This document shows, piece by piece, positions 46,801 through 58,575 of a stretch of 64,000 nucleotides of DNA. Origin of the DNA: Atherinomorus stipes (Eukaryota; Chordata; Actinopteri; Atheriniformes; Atherinidae); assembly GCA_023101725.1 (NCBI GenBank), contig JALJCO010003053.1, forward strand, positions 434,001-498,000, given 5' to 3'. A model generated the notes under the pieces. The model did no database searches. It saw only the letters and a list, made by a program, of their open reading frames with translations, and was not told where the DNA came from. The position numbers were made by a program, and so were the translations under genes. How positions within the stretch are numbered: the first letter of the stretch is position 1; each line of letters begins with the position of its first letter.

Positions 46801-49800
46801 TAGGGGACACTCAAGCATTCGGGAGCCTTTGCACACTCCAACGGGCCTATTAGCATGTCTTAAATGGGGAACATGTTGCAAACAGTAAGACTAAGTTATG
46901 ACACTCAGAAAGCTAAATGTGCCATCAACATTTTTCAAATTGTATATGTGCATTTTTGCTTCCTTTTCTCGGTTTTCTTTTAAAAAGACGATAAAAATAA
47001 AAGTCTGTGCATACACAACACTGAAGAGTATTTGAATGGCTTTGACGGAGGATGGCAGATTTCAGTTCTATCCCTCTTAACATGCAGATTCTTAAATAAC
47101 AAAAGATTATAACTAAATGAAAGTGTGAAGACGACCTGCGTAAGCAAAGCTGCACAATCCCTTTGATCCTATTATGTATTACAAAAGCTTAATCAATATC
47201 TAATCAAGGGGAATACAACACGCCGTGTCTTACAGAGCTCTTTGTTGTCAGAGGTGAGGTTGCCATGGTGACTGGACAGGTGTGGAGAGCTTAGGCTGCA
47301 GCCGTATTGATGGAAATTAAGAAGCATTGATGAGACTTGAAGATGCTGGGATTGAAAGGGGAGATAATTAAAGTAAGGGATGCAGTGGGAGATGTGGGGG
47401 AGGGAGCAAGAGATTTAGGCTGGGGGTGATGCAGACAAGTGGAACTTGGACGTGTTTTTGTCTATTTGTACCATTTACTGCCAGAACAGCTGGAAGGGTA
47501 TGGGGAAATTTGGATTCCCTAATATATCTGATAATATTAGAAAATTCATGTCTTGTGATTTATGTTCAGATTTGTACACTGCTGTCAGAGGTTTGCACTG
47601 GCGTTTCAGCATAGACTAATGTGTGAATGTTGGACAGATAAATTATCAGTAATTATCAGAAGCAAAACATTGTATAATGGCATTCTTTATTAATTTCCCT
47701 TATAGTTTGGAGTGAGAACATAACTGCTAAATATTAGTCATGGCTCTGTCTCTCTGGCTTGAGCATGTCACTGCAAAAGGGCGACACTTCCAAGCTTCAT
47801 GTTCTATTTGGTTCATCATCTCACTATTTAGTCCGCAAATAATTGGTTCTACCTTGCTTGAATCGCTTCAACCATAACTCGGATTTCATCGGCACAAAAG
47901 TTTGCCTTTTCTGTTTTGGTCCATGTTTAGTCTGAATCAACCCTCATTCACACTGCCATTGCAAAAATCTAAAGCAGATCAGGTCAATTCAACTTCATTT
48001 GAGATTTATATCTGACAGGTTAGTAATTGTAGACATGAAAAAGAAAATGCACAATTCTAAGGTTTTCTTTAGCAGAACATAAAAATATATTAGATAGCAG
48101 GTTTTACAGGTAAATATGATTTCAGGGCATTTTACATACCAAAAGTGTGAGGAACAAGCACTGATGGGAGGGCACCAGCTCGGTCTTCTTGTATCTCTGA
48201 GATGAAAAAATACCATGTTATTACTAAGTAATACTTATTTAACTAAACTAAACCAAAATGCAGACACAGTGTGTAAATATTAAGTACACCCCATGATTCA
48301 AAAGCTTGTAGAATGAACTTTAACTGCACAATCACAAATTACTTGTTTACCGCATGATGTCATTGGTCTCTCACACTGTCTCACACTGTTTCACATTTCA
48401 TCTGATGCTTATTTACACTGTTGCCTCAGTTGATTGAGGCTTTTGGGTGCTGTGTGACCCAATTATTTTATTAAAAGGAGTTCATGGGTGATTAACTGAG
48501 TATGAGGCACCTAGAACCTGTGGTTTCTAAATAAGGTAAAATCATAACCAGGTAACTGGCCAAACATCTCCAGTTTATATGGTTAAATAAGTGTTTACTG
48601 AATCTAAAGTTATGACTGTAGCTTGGAATGGTATTCATCATCATCATCAAATGGTATCATTCAAATCTCAGGAATCTTAGCTTTCCAAAAGTGTATAGCA
48701 TGTGGAGGTGCTTGGAAGGGAGACTAAGTGAAATATATATTTATTTGTCACATCACATCTGGTGCCATCAGGTTAATTCAATTTGTGTAAAAAAAAAAAC
48801 AACAACAAAACAAACAAGTTTTACTCCTGCTCACGTTCAATAAATAATTGGATAAAACTGAATTTGAATTCTTTTTGCTCTGGTTTTAAGGTAATGCTGA
48901 TTATGGTCAAACTTCCAATATGGGAAGATGAAGCAAGTGAGAGGCCTCCTGAGTAAAGTAAGGATGACGTCATTGCAGGGCAAAGAGGGGATGTTGCAGA
49001 TTGGTGCATCTGCACCATGTGCTGCTCAACCCTTGACTCATCAGGAGTCCAGTTCTGTCCATTCTGGCCCTCAGCCTTACCCATCCCACTGAGAGCTGTC
49101 TGTCAACACCTGGTTAACACTTGAGATAATAGGTCATTAAAGTTTCCCTTCAATCAATGAGTCCAATCGAGTAATCAAGGCCGAGATTGAATGAACCAAA
49201 AGCTGCGTGGTGCCCAGTGGGAGTGAACAGCCTTTAATCAGTATTGGACAGAGTGCTGCTTTCATCTGTAGATATACGCAGTATTACTCTGCTTTGGGTA
49301 GCAACACACTGCTGAAAACTTGACTTTCTTTTTCTCACTTTGAAATGAAAATCACTTTTGTGGTGGTTGAATTTCCTGATGCTTTTGCTGTCAAAATCTG
49401 CTGAAAAGCCAGTGCATCATTTTAATAAGCGAAGAGCATCTTACTGTGGGTGCTTATTATCTATCCATCAGTGATAAGTACACCAATATCTCTCTCTTTT
49501 CATTTTATTTTTTTATGATCTCCAAGAGCTCGTTTGCTGTCCAAAGCTAAGAACTACCCACTATCCTCCAACCCCCACCCACCCCTGATGTATTAGCACT
49601 GGCTTTTGTTTAATTCTCAGATAGGTCAGTGCTGTATAACCTACCACCCATCAACAGTCAAACTTGATCTATTCTTATAAATCACTTTGAAGTAACAGTT
49701 CTTTCTGATTACTGTTTTGATTAAATAAATAGACAATCGTTGCTGCTTAGAAGTCTGCCAAACTACTGTGTATGGGTCCTTCCTTATTTCTGAAACATGA

Positions 49801-52800
49801 CACACATGTGAGTCCATCCATACGATGACACAAGACAAATAATTATATAAACATGCCTGCAACACCTCTTATTGTATTAGGAGCGTACACAAGCACTTGA
49901 GTGAGTAGCCATTGCTGGCTGACAACTGAGCTGAGCTGAAGTGAAAGCATGAGGCCCAGTGACAGAGAGAACAGAGGGATCAAGCATTATTATCAAAACG
50001 ACTCTAGTGCTTCCCACTGTGGCCTCACAGCTTCTTCCAGTCAAGCTGTTCGTTTGTGCGTTTGTTTGTTGTGTCTGTGTGGATGGTCCAGCTTCTCTTG
50101 AATCAATGCCATTTTCTGTTTTTTTTTCTTTTTTTTAACTTTATGGAAAAAAAGACGAGCGAGGGGTGAGGGAATAAGAGCGCCATCTTCTTGTCGCCTT
50201 TTTATATCGCTATTCAGATCGCCGAACCTTATTATCAGATTCACATCTTCATTCCTTTTTATGTGGGGGAAATTAAACCAGTGAGAATCACGTAAAAAAA
50301 AAATACACATTTAACTCCTGATTTGCTCTTATATCACATTATAGTGACTAAAAAGCATCCAGACATGCATTTCTCTCACTAATTTAACAGGCATTTTGTC
50401 CTGTAAGAACAGGCACACACGATGCCAGCATGGTTCATAAAAAGACATATCACTGCGGGGAAGTGAGCCTAATTCTGCTCTGAGAGTAGCTCTCGTAAAG
50501 AGACATTGTGGCTAGCCTACTAATAGAGCTGTGAAGGGAGAATGATGCAACTCGGAGGCAATGCTTTAATTTGCCCTTGGTTTTGCACAGGCGTCTAGGA
50601 ACAGCCACTCTGTTCTAAAGCTGATTGGCCCGTTTACCTTTAGACATGGGCCAACCACTCGCCTCCGAGGTATGAGGTAGCTGGATTTAGCAAGTGCTCA
50701 ATTTTGTTTCTGTTGTGCTCCTTTTTTGGGCCGGGGTAGGTCAAACAAAGTAGATGCAATCCCTGTGGCTGCAGGTGTAATGCTGCAGGGTTTTTCCTCT
50801 TACAATACTTGCCGCATAATGGCTCTTCACCTTTTATATTACTTTTAAATGTTTAAAGTTCATTCTTATCAAAAGATGTTTCCAGCTCAGTCCAACAGGT
50901 CCAGAATGCTATTTGTATCTTAGCAACCTGTGCAGCAACAGAAGAAGATCAGAGAAGCTACTTATTAACCTGTTGCTATGACTACAGCAGTAGGCAATAA
51001 CTCAGGATGCTGTAACCCTTTCTCATAACACTGGCACCTTATAACAACAGAGAAACGGATATGTTCAGAACATCTGGTGAATGGATGTATCACAGCGTTC
51101 TATATTTTATGTATATTTATTTTGCTATATTTCTCCACAAACCAAAAGAATGCAAATAAGTATAGTGTCATCTCAATGGAGACAGAAACAAAACAAAGGC
51201 ATTCCTTTCTTTCATGTTCCTGCATCAAATTTTAAGAATGCTCTACTGGCTAAGCATAGCTGTTGTGTATTTAATATGTATTGCAAGCCCTATCAGTCAG
51301 AGGTGAACACTTGAGAGATGATGCGATGCTCCCATGCTTCCGTGTACCTCCAAATAGCAGCACCGAGTAGTGACAAATGCTTTCAACAAACAGGTTGAAG
51401 CCTGAGTGGGAACTGATTTGAATTGATATTATTCCAGGAGAAATCAATGCATTTTTTTTAACAGCAGCAATTACGCCCCTCACGTCAATTCATCAAGAGA
51501 TTTGCATGAGGTAATTGTCGGCGCCACGTCTACTGATGCATTTTTATTACGTTTCAATTAGGAATTGAATCCAATTAGGGAAGTCATTCCAATCAACAAA
51601 CAGGAGTCTCTCCTCAAAGCAGAGCCTACAGTCTGAAGAGGCTGCTGAGCTGAAGGACACACACTGTGCCAGAGGTCCATCTATTGTTCAATCCAAAGCT
51701 ATTTGCATTACCTCTTGTAGTAAGTTTTTACACAATAATAGAGAGCAAACCAGTTTACTGGAAAGTGATAAAGCAGTCTGACAAAGTAAAAGGCAATTAA
51801 TTTCCCTTTTTTTAATTTCTTTTTCTTTTGTTGGATCTTGTTTGGCTACATTAAGACTTCAAAGCAGTCACACGAGGCAGCCAACAACTGAGATTTCAAA
51901 TTCATTAACTTTCATTAATAACAAAATGTAGAACATTTTAAGTACTGCTTACAAGTCTTTTTCTTGTGATTCTCGAATCATTTAAATCCCACAAGAAATT
52001 AAGTAAGACAGGCACGAGGTTAGAGATAAGAAATTTAACCAGTTTTGACAAAAGCGCTTGTTTGTGAACTACAGTTCAGTTACTATCAGTCTGTGACAAG
52101 TTTAGTTTTTTTAACTGAGTTTAAAGTGTCGCTGTGATCACCTGCAAACCCTGTTATTATCAAAACATAGATATTTGCTCCTGCAGTACATGACAAAACA
52201 TTTATGAAACACACACCAAAGCAAGCCTGACAGGAAAGCTCAGAGGGGTGTGAGGCTCTGTTTATCTGCTTGTGAGAATTATCTTCCTTATGACACCGTC
52301 AGCAGCAGTGAACATGGCAAAGCTGCGCCTCCTATTCAAAGGAGACCAAGAACTTTAAATTTGAGGTTGGTTTCTCAGTTTGTGACATCATTTTAATAAA
52401 CCTTTTAAAAACTAGCAGAAAACTTATCCAGAGGTAGATAGGAGAGAGGACAGTGGTTGCTGAAGAGCAGTGCCTTTGATCACAGGGCACAGCATAGCTA
52501 AGAGCGCCAAGCTGTTGTTTGTACGTTGCTACTGCCCCCTAGGGGAAGAGGCCGGGGATAATGCACACTGGGAGCGACAGATGGCTCCTGCAGCTTCAGC
52601 ACTGAAGAGTACTGTTTCCATCTACCAACAAGGAAACTCGTGAGGAGTAAGCACTCCTGTGGGTTTTATATCATCACCACACTAATCGAATCGGCGACTG
52701 AAAAGAAAAGAGAAAAAAAATAGACAGATTGTATAACTCAGTTGGTTATATGGCCACAAATGCAAACAAAATGGAGGAACTCTGACTGCTCTGTGTGCAA

Positions 52801-54065
52801 CATCTGGTGGAACTTGAGATGTGTAACAGGTCCACAACGTCCAAGGCCAGATTTATGTATACAATGCTGATTTATAATCATCATATGATCACTGTGTTTC
52901 AGTTTAAAATCTTACAACCATGATACCATGAGAAATGCAAACGTGCTGATGCTCTTCTTCATGTTGCATTTATCTCCAAAGATACTTGATATGGAACCCT
53001 AGTTTGTTTGTTTTTTATTTCTAATCAATGTATATCAGATTAACATTTTCCACAATCCCAAAGTAAAAGCTCAAACACAAAGGATATAGTGATTTAAGTC
53101 ATCAGCCCACTTTTTTTTTTAAACATGATAGCAGGCTTTTCAAAGAGTAGCAGATTCCCAACCTTCCTCTCTTTTTACTACGAGTTTTTCAAATGCAGCA
53201 CAAATACACACACGGGACAGAAGCGCACAAACACATGCAGAAACACACATGAAGGAGCTATTGCTGTAAATGGAGGTGCTCAGATTGCCCACTTAGGCTG
53301 TTGCATTATCCTTTCTGTGTTTACTTTCCATTCTCTGCTCTCATTTTCAGCCTTTCTTCTGTGCTCTCTTTGTGCCTCTGCTCACACAGCTTCTGTCAGG
53401 TGTGAGCATCTATTTCCTTCCCCTATTGTCCTGTCTCTTGTCATCCCTTCACCCGTCCCTCATCTCTCCGCCATCATCAAGGACCTGCTGGCCTCCTACG
53501 TAGCGCCAGTGGAGAGAAGGGTCTGTATCTCGGCAACGCACCTAGCAACCGCTCTTCGTAACTATGGATTATAACCTGTTGCCAAGGGAGACAGAGATGG
53601 AGGATTGATTTTTTTCTCTCCCCCCCCCTTTTTTTCTGTGATAAAATTCAAAGTGAATTAGATTCATGAATATACAATGCAACAAGACACCAACATTTAT
53701 GAATGATAACAGTAATAAACAGCTTAATCCACAAGCTTTAAACTTCATCTTGGTATAGCGATGAAGACTAGCAACAGATTAGAACAAAGACCTTCATACA
53801 TGTTATGGCAGTTTCTGAAGAATACTATTGTAGGAAATATTAAATCAATTACCATTAATACTAACTTTAAGCAATATTCATTTGCTATTCATAAGGACAT
53901 TTGAATATATGTTAGTTATATATGTTCATATTTTCTCTCAAATTTTATCTAAGAAAAAAATCTGAAAATTAATCACTTGATTAACAAAAATGAAGTTTCA
54001 GGGCTGAAATCTCACCTTTTTTCCCCTTTACCCCTAATAATCCAGAAAGTCCCCAATTTTTGTTC
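37851..54065. other. 16 kb without a recognisable gene
   Basis: AT-rich, non-coding sequence. The open frames are below 150 codons, match no family I know and lack convincing splice partners. Visible features are a 20-base T run (40377-40396), a 10-base inverted repeat CTTAGGTTTG/CAAACCTAAG (42340-42426), a repeated CTCACACTG motif near 48370-48390 and the poly(A)-type signal at 44453. Parts could be downstream celf4 3'UTR or enhancers, but nothing in the sequence proves it. Confidence 0.5.
44453..44490 (+). terminator. Orphan polyadenylation-type signal
   Basis: AATAAA at 44453-44458 is followed by a plausible cleavage region and a T/GT-rich element (TGCTTTGTC then a T run) at about 44480-44500. 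This is the arrangement of a vertebrate poly(A) site on the + strand. No coding sequence precedes it nearby. It could end an extended celf4 3'UTR or a non-coding transcript, or be chance. Confidence 0.3.
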
Positions 54066-54079
54066 ATCTCCGAAGTGTC

Positions 54080-54268
54080 AGTCAGTCATTTTCTGTACCG
54101 CTTATCCAGTTCAGGGTTGCGGGGGTTGCTGAAGCCTATCCCAGCTATTATCAGGCGAGAGGCGACCTGGACAGGTCGCCAGTCTGTCGCAGGGCCAACA
54201 CAGAGAGAGACAACCATGCACACTCACATTCATTCCTAGGGGAATTTAGAGTGACCAATTTGTATTTA
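54080..54268. repeat. Fish-type interspersed repeat fragment (CCTGGACAGGTCGCCAGTC family)
   Basis: The segment with TACCGCTTATCCAGTTCAGG, GCCTATCCCAGCTATTATC, GACCTGGACAGGTCGCCAGT and AATTTAGAGTGACCAATT is a sequence I recognise as highly repeated in teleost genomes. Its class (LINE-, SINE- or tandem-derived) I cannot fix from here. No target duplication is visible. Confidence 0.7.
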
Positions 54269-55904
54269 TGTGTGTTTTTAAGTGTGTGACTCCCAAAGTT
54301 AACACTTAGGAGCAAACCCCCACTAACTTCGGGATATCATACAGTGCATTAGGATATTTGCCATCTTCTTCACAGACTGCCTTGCACACAGCATGACTTT
54401 CTTACACAGTTTGTTCTACCAAGTAAAATATTTCATAAGGTATTCTTCTTTAAATGTTGCCTTTTTTTTTCCCTTTAGTGATTGTGGCCAGCTGCTGCTT
54501 TGCCTTTCACATTTTGCAGTGAAGTTCCTTTTGATGACTTTTCCATGTAGATGCGTTTGAGCATCAACTCTGAACAGCAGAACTGCACCAGCACTCTCAT
54601 GTCAACTAAACCTCCTTGCACCTCTGTTGCAGTCACGAGGGGTTTTTCCTCTGCCTTTCAAAGACATGCAGTTTTATCTGAGAGATTTTTTGATCTTTCA
54701 GATCTTGTGTTGACTTCCACAGTTCTCCTTAACTGCCATTTCTGAATGACATTTCAGACAGTGGAGACTGCAAGCAGGAAGCTGTCTGATATCTTTTTAT
54801 AGCAGTCCCCCTATCCTTTGAAGGCATGATAATCTTTATTTTCAGGACCTCCGTCAGTCGCTTGCAGCCCCTGGTTATCGAGTGTTAGCACCAGATCTGA
54901 AGACATTTATAGCTCTGTCTTCAGCTGACACTTATTAATGGCAATGATTAGACATGCCTTAATTTTATAAATTTAGTTATTTCTGTAGTTTTGCATGTTG
55001 ACAAGTTGGCTAGATTTGTGGCATTTGCTTTTGCAGATATAGTTTTAATTTTTTGCTTTTTAATTGCACTGAGGTTCAAGAAATAAAATTACTAAGCTCT
55101 TACAGTGTATTAATAGAGACTGATTTTTATCTTCTCTGCAAGGATATTAGCGAGAGGACAAAAAAAGAAGAGGGAATGCACGAACACACTGACATGGTCC
55201 CTTGTCTCCCTTCATTGTGGTGCTTGCTCTCTGATGAGTGCTTTTACATGGCTACACAAACTTGTCATTAAACTAACCCACTATTTTCCATCACCTCTGA
55301 GCTAAATTACCACACTCTCCTTGGCATCCTGTGGACAAGCTTATGGATATGAAAGCCCACAATTCCCCTGCTATCACCTCTCTAGGCTCTTGCAAGTGCA
55401 CTAATGATAGCCTGCCATCAGAGAGCTGGTGGAATGGAGCTGTAATGTCCTTGGAAAGTGTGGGCTGGTGAGCATGCTGTGGGAGAGAGGCCTGCGCCGT
55501 GTCAGCCTTGCTCACTCTATCTTGGTGTGGATAGCCTGCATCTTCCAGCCTCTGTGTTAATGGGCAGATAGGTTGAACCCTGATGGCTGGATGCTTGTGA
55601 TGGGGTCCTGAATCTGACAGGGGTCTGTACCATTAGCTTGCCAGTGTTCACCGAGAGTACACCCATACACACACGCACACACACAAAAGAACTGGAATGC
55701 TCTTACACTCATGGTTTGCCCACTATCTTGAACATTAAAAAAGTCAGTCTTCCTGTGTTTGCTATGACTGAACATCCTCAATTGCAACCCAGTTTCCAAA
55801 TGTTAAAATATACTCTTCTCAAATTTTGATGCAAGAACCATGGTTATAAAAGAAAGCAGGTCGGAGAGTATAGTTATTGTGGCGCATCACTTTTTCTTTT
55901 AAAA
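54269..55904. other. Non-coding stretch
   Basis: Mixed AT-rich sequence with a short CA-rich run (55668-55686). No gene or identifiable element is seen. Confidence 0.55.
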
Positions 55905-56320
55905 CACTGTTTTCAGGGAATTCAGGAGGCCAACTGCTTTTTGGAAGTTAATGTTTTTCCATTCTTGCTTAATGTGGGATTCCAGCTGCTCAGTGGCTGG
56001 TGGCCTCCTTTATCTAAATTTTCATTTCATGAAGCACCGAATGTTTTTTGTGGGTGACGGGTCTCAGCTGCCGGCAAGCCAATTCTGCACATGGACTCTT
56101 GCTTTTGAACCATTCTGCTGTCACATAAGGAGAATGGAGTTTGGCATTGTCTTTCCAAAATAAAGATCTGCCCTAAAGAAATATTGTCTAGACGGCTGTG
56201 CATGTTGATCCAGATCATGTGTATATGTATCATCTACCATTAATGGTGCCTTCACAGCTGTGCAAGCCATGTGCACTAATGCACCCACATAACATATGCG
56301 GATTTTGTACTTAGACTGTC
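55905..56320 (-). pseudogene. Decayed fragment of a Tc1/mariner-like transposase
   Basis: On the minus strand the fragments GTINGR, FWKDNAKLHSPYVTAEW and LACRQLRPVTH..HSVLHE follow the catalytic-domain order of an IS630/Tc1/mariner-type transposase. KDNAKLH corresponds to the QDNA.PH block with the second catalytic Asp. Stops and frame changes are frequent and no terminal repeats are visible, so it is an old, truncated relic. Confidence 0.7.
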
Positions 56321-56690
56321 AATGAGTTTGGGCCTAGATAATGTACTGTAACAGTGTTTCTAAATTTTGATTATTTTCTGCTATTTTTCTTACACTTTTT
56401 CTTTCTTTGCATGGTCAAGTCTTAAGTTGCACTTGAGGAAGCAGCAACAAAATGTTTTCATTGAGAAAGGTTATGGGAAATGCACCTGGATACATGCAAG
56501 AATGTCTGCATGAGAATTGTGTATTTTTATGAGGCATTGCAAACAGGCACCAAAATTATAACCATTTATGTTTCTGTATGAATTTCCACCAATCTTGTAT
56601 GGGGTTTCTCTATATTCTGTAATTTTAGGTATCCCAAATGATCAGATCCCAAATTTGGGTTAAAAAATGTTTTGTAATTATTGCTATTTT

Positions 56691-56705
56691 CATATATATA
56701 TATAC

Positions 56706-56756
<51 letters not shown>
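56691..56756. repeat. (AT)n microsatellite at the left end of a Tc1 chimera
   Basis: About 30 AT or AC/AT dinucleotides running directly into the TA that precedes CACTGCCTGGCC. Tc1 elements insert at TA, so the microsatellite was probably the target. Confidence 0.95.
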
Positions 56757-56759
<3 letters not shown>

Positions 56760-57920
56760 TGCCTGGCCAAAAAAAAAAAGTTGCCACCTGGATTTAACTA
56801 AGCAAATAGGTACGAGCCTCCTATTGGATAATTACTGCATGGGCGATTATATTTCAGCTAGCAACAAGTTATTTAACCCCAACTGGTGCAATGACTTGCT
56901 TCTCATTTCCTAAACAACCATGTGGAAAGACACATCTGTGGTCGTGGAAAAGATGTTAGTCTGTCTGAGAAGGGTCAAATCATTGGCATCAAGAGGTGAA
57001 AACATCTAAGGAAATGCAGAAATTACTAAAACTGGGCTCAGAACAGTCCAACGCATTATTAACCAAAGTTATTTAAAAAGAGAATCTCAGAGAATCTTAT
57101 TTCTCACAGTCTGGGAGTCCTTCATGTGTTTTTTGGCAAACGCTATGCAGGCTTTCATATGTCTTGCACTGAGGAGAGGCCTCCGTCAGGCCATCTGCCA
57201 TAAAGCCCCGACTGGTGGAGGGCTGCAGTGATGGTTGACTTTGTGGAACTTTCTCCCATCTCCCTACTGCATCTCTGGAGCTCAGCCACAGTGATCTTTG
57301 AGTTCTTCTTTACCTCTTTCACCAAGGCTCTTCTCCCACGATTGCTCAGTTTGGCTGGACGGCCGGGTCAAGGAAAAGTTCTGGTCGTCCAAAACTTCTT
57401 CCATATAAGGACTGTGGAGACCACGGTGCTCTTAGGAACCTTTAGTGCTGCAGAAATTCTTGTAATCTTGACCAGATCTGAGCCTTGCCACAATTCTGTC
57501 TCTGAGCTCCTTGGACAGTTCCTTTGACCTCATGATTCTCATCTGATCTGACATGCTGAGCAGTAAGGTCTCATATAGACAGGTCTGTGCCTTTCCTAAT
57601 CAAGTCCAATCAGTTTAAATAAACACAGCTGGACTCCAATGAAGGAGTAGAACCATCTCAAGGAGGTTCAGAACAAATGGACAGCCTGTGAGTTAAAAAT
57701 GAGTGTAACTGCAAAGGGTATGAATACCTTTGACCATGTACTATTTCAGTTTTTTACTTTTAATAAATTTGCAAAAATTTCTACATTTTTTTATGTCAAG
57801 ATGGGGTGCTGAGTGTACATTAATGAGAAATAAAATGAACTTTTTTAATGTTATCAAATGACTGCAGTGAAACAAAGAGTATAAAGTTTAAAGGAGTCTG
57901 AATACTTTCCGTACCCACTG
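56757..57920. mobile_element. Chimeric Tc1-like element with ends from two families
   Basis: The left terminus CACTGCCTGGCCAAAAAA and the right terminus AATACTTTCCGTACCCACTG (reverse complement CAGTGGGTACGGAAAG) belong to different Tc1-type families; both are bordered by TA. The left 310 bases carry the start of one transposase on the + strand (MWKDTSVVVEKMLV from 56920). From about 57070 the sequence is the antisense N-terminal part of another. Both halves are broken and neither has its catalytic DDE domain. Confidence 0.75.
57084..57533 (-). pseudogene. N-terminal fragment of a Tc1 transposase
   Basis: Reading the minus strand from 57533 gives MRSKELSKELRDRIVARLRS and then, after frame changes, a region matching the paired-like helix-turn-helix DNA-binding domain, with the antisense of AGRPAKLSNRGR (GRPGRPAKLSNRG, AT-hook-like) near 57365-57330. 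The catalytic domain is absent because the element is joined to another family at about 57070. Confidence 0.75.
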
Positions 57921-58023
57921 TATAAGGTTCCTCTTGATATTCTGAATGTATTCATTTTATTTCATTTTGCATGCTTGCTTATAATTACATAATATATAAA
58001 ACATATAATATAATTTCACATAA

Positions 58024-58160
58024 TATTGGTGGCCCCTCCCTGGGCTGCCACCTTATCGTGGTGGAGGGGTTTGCATGTTCTTGAGGATCCTAGGGGCTAT
58101 GTTGTCTGGGGCTAGATTATGCCCATGGCAAACAGGTTACTATGGGAGGGACCAGAGTGC
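58024..58160. repeat. Interspersed repeat fragment with a hairpin
   Basis: GGCCCCTCCCTGGGCTGCCA, CTTATCGTGGTGGAGGGGTT and GGCAAACAGGTTACTATGGG form a segment I recognise as widespread in fish genomes and probably part of a retroelement. CCCCTCC...CCACC and GGTGG..AGGGG can pair as a hairpin. The class is uncertain. Confidence 0.55.
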
Positions 58161-58490
58161 AATGATACAAAAATATTACAGTTCAGTTTAGGTTGATACT
58201 TTAGTGTTGATACTTTACTTTTTTCAATACAAAAAAAATACAGTTTCATGCCTTTTTTAACCAAATGTGCGTTTGTCAACTAAAGCTTATCATCAGGGTT
58301 TTGCTTAGTATGAAAACCAAAGTGGTTCCCAAATGCCAGACTTGAACGCAGTTGAACACAGATCCACTGAGTTTACAGAGCTAATCATCAGAACACAAGT
58401 TGATAAAACATATTAAAAACTCGGTACTGTTAGATATTTAATGCTTGGTGCCCACAGTTCAATACACACCTGTACGGTCCAAATCAATAC
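58160..58490. repeat. Possible hAT-derived fragment
   Basis: TTCAATACACACCTGTACGG near 58458-58477 and repeated TTGATACTTTA/AATAC motifs near 58190-58230 resemble the ends of a common fish hAT family. The terminal repeats are too decayed to set borders. Confidence 0.4.
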
Positions 58491-58520
58491 AAATACATGC
58501 ATTGATGGCAGGCAGGCATC

Positions 58521-58575
58521 ATATATATATATATATATATATATGTGTGTATATATATTATCTATATATATATAC
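58521..58575. repeat. (AT)n microsatellite with GT interruption
   Basis: Two AT arrays separated by GTGTGT and TCT. Confidence 0.93.

Noticed and set aside
53125..53574. 149-codon open frame on the + strand
   Set aside because: No recognisable domain, no splice context, and partly made of CA-rich and pyrimidine-rich sequence.
56566..56913. Frames rich in Tyr-Ile repeats
   Set aside because: Translation of the (AT)n microsatellite.
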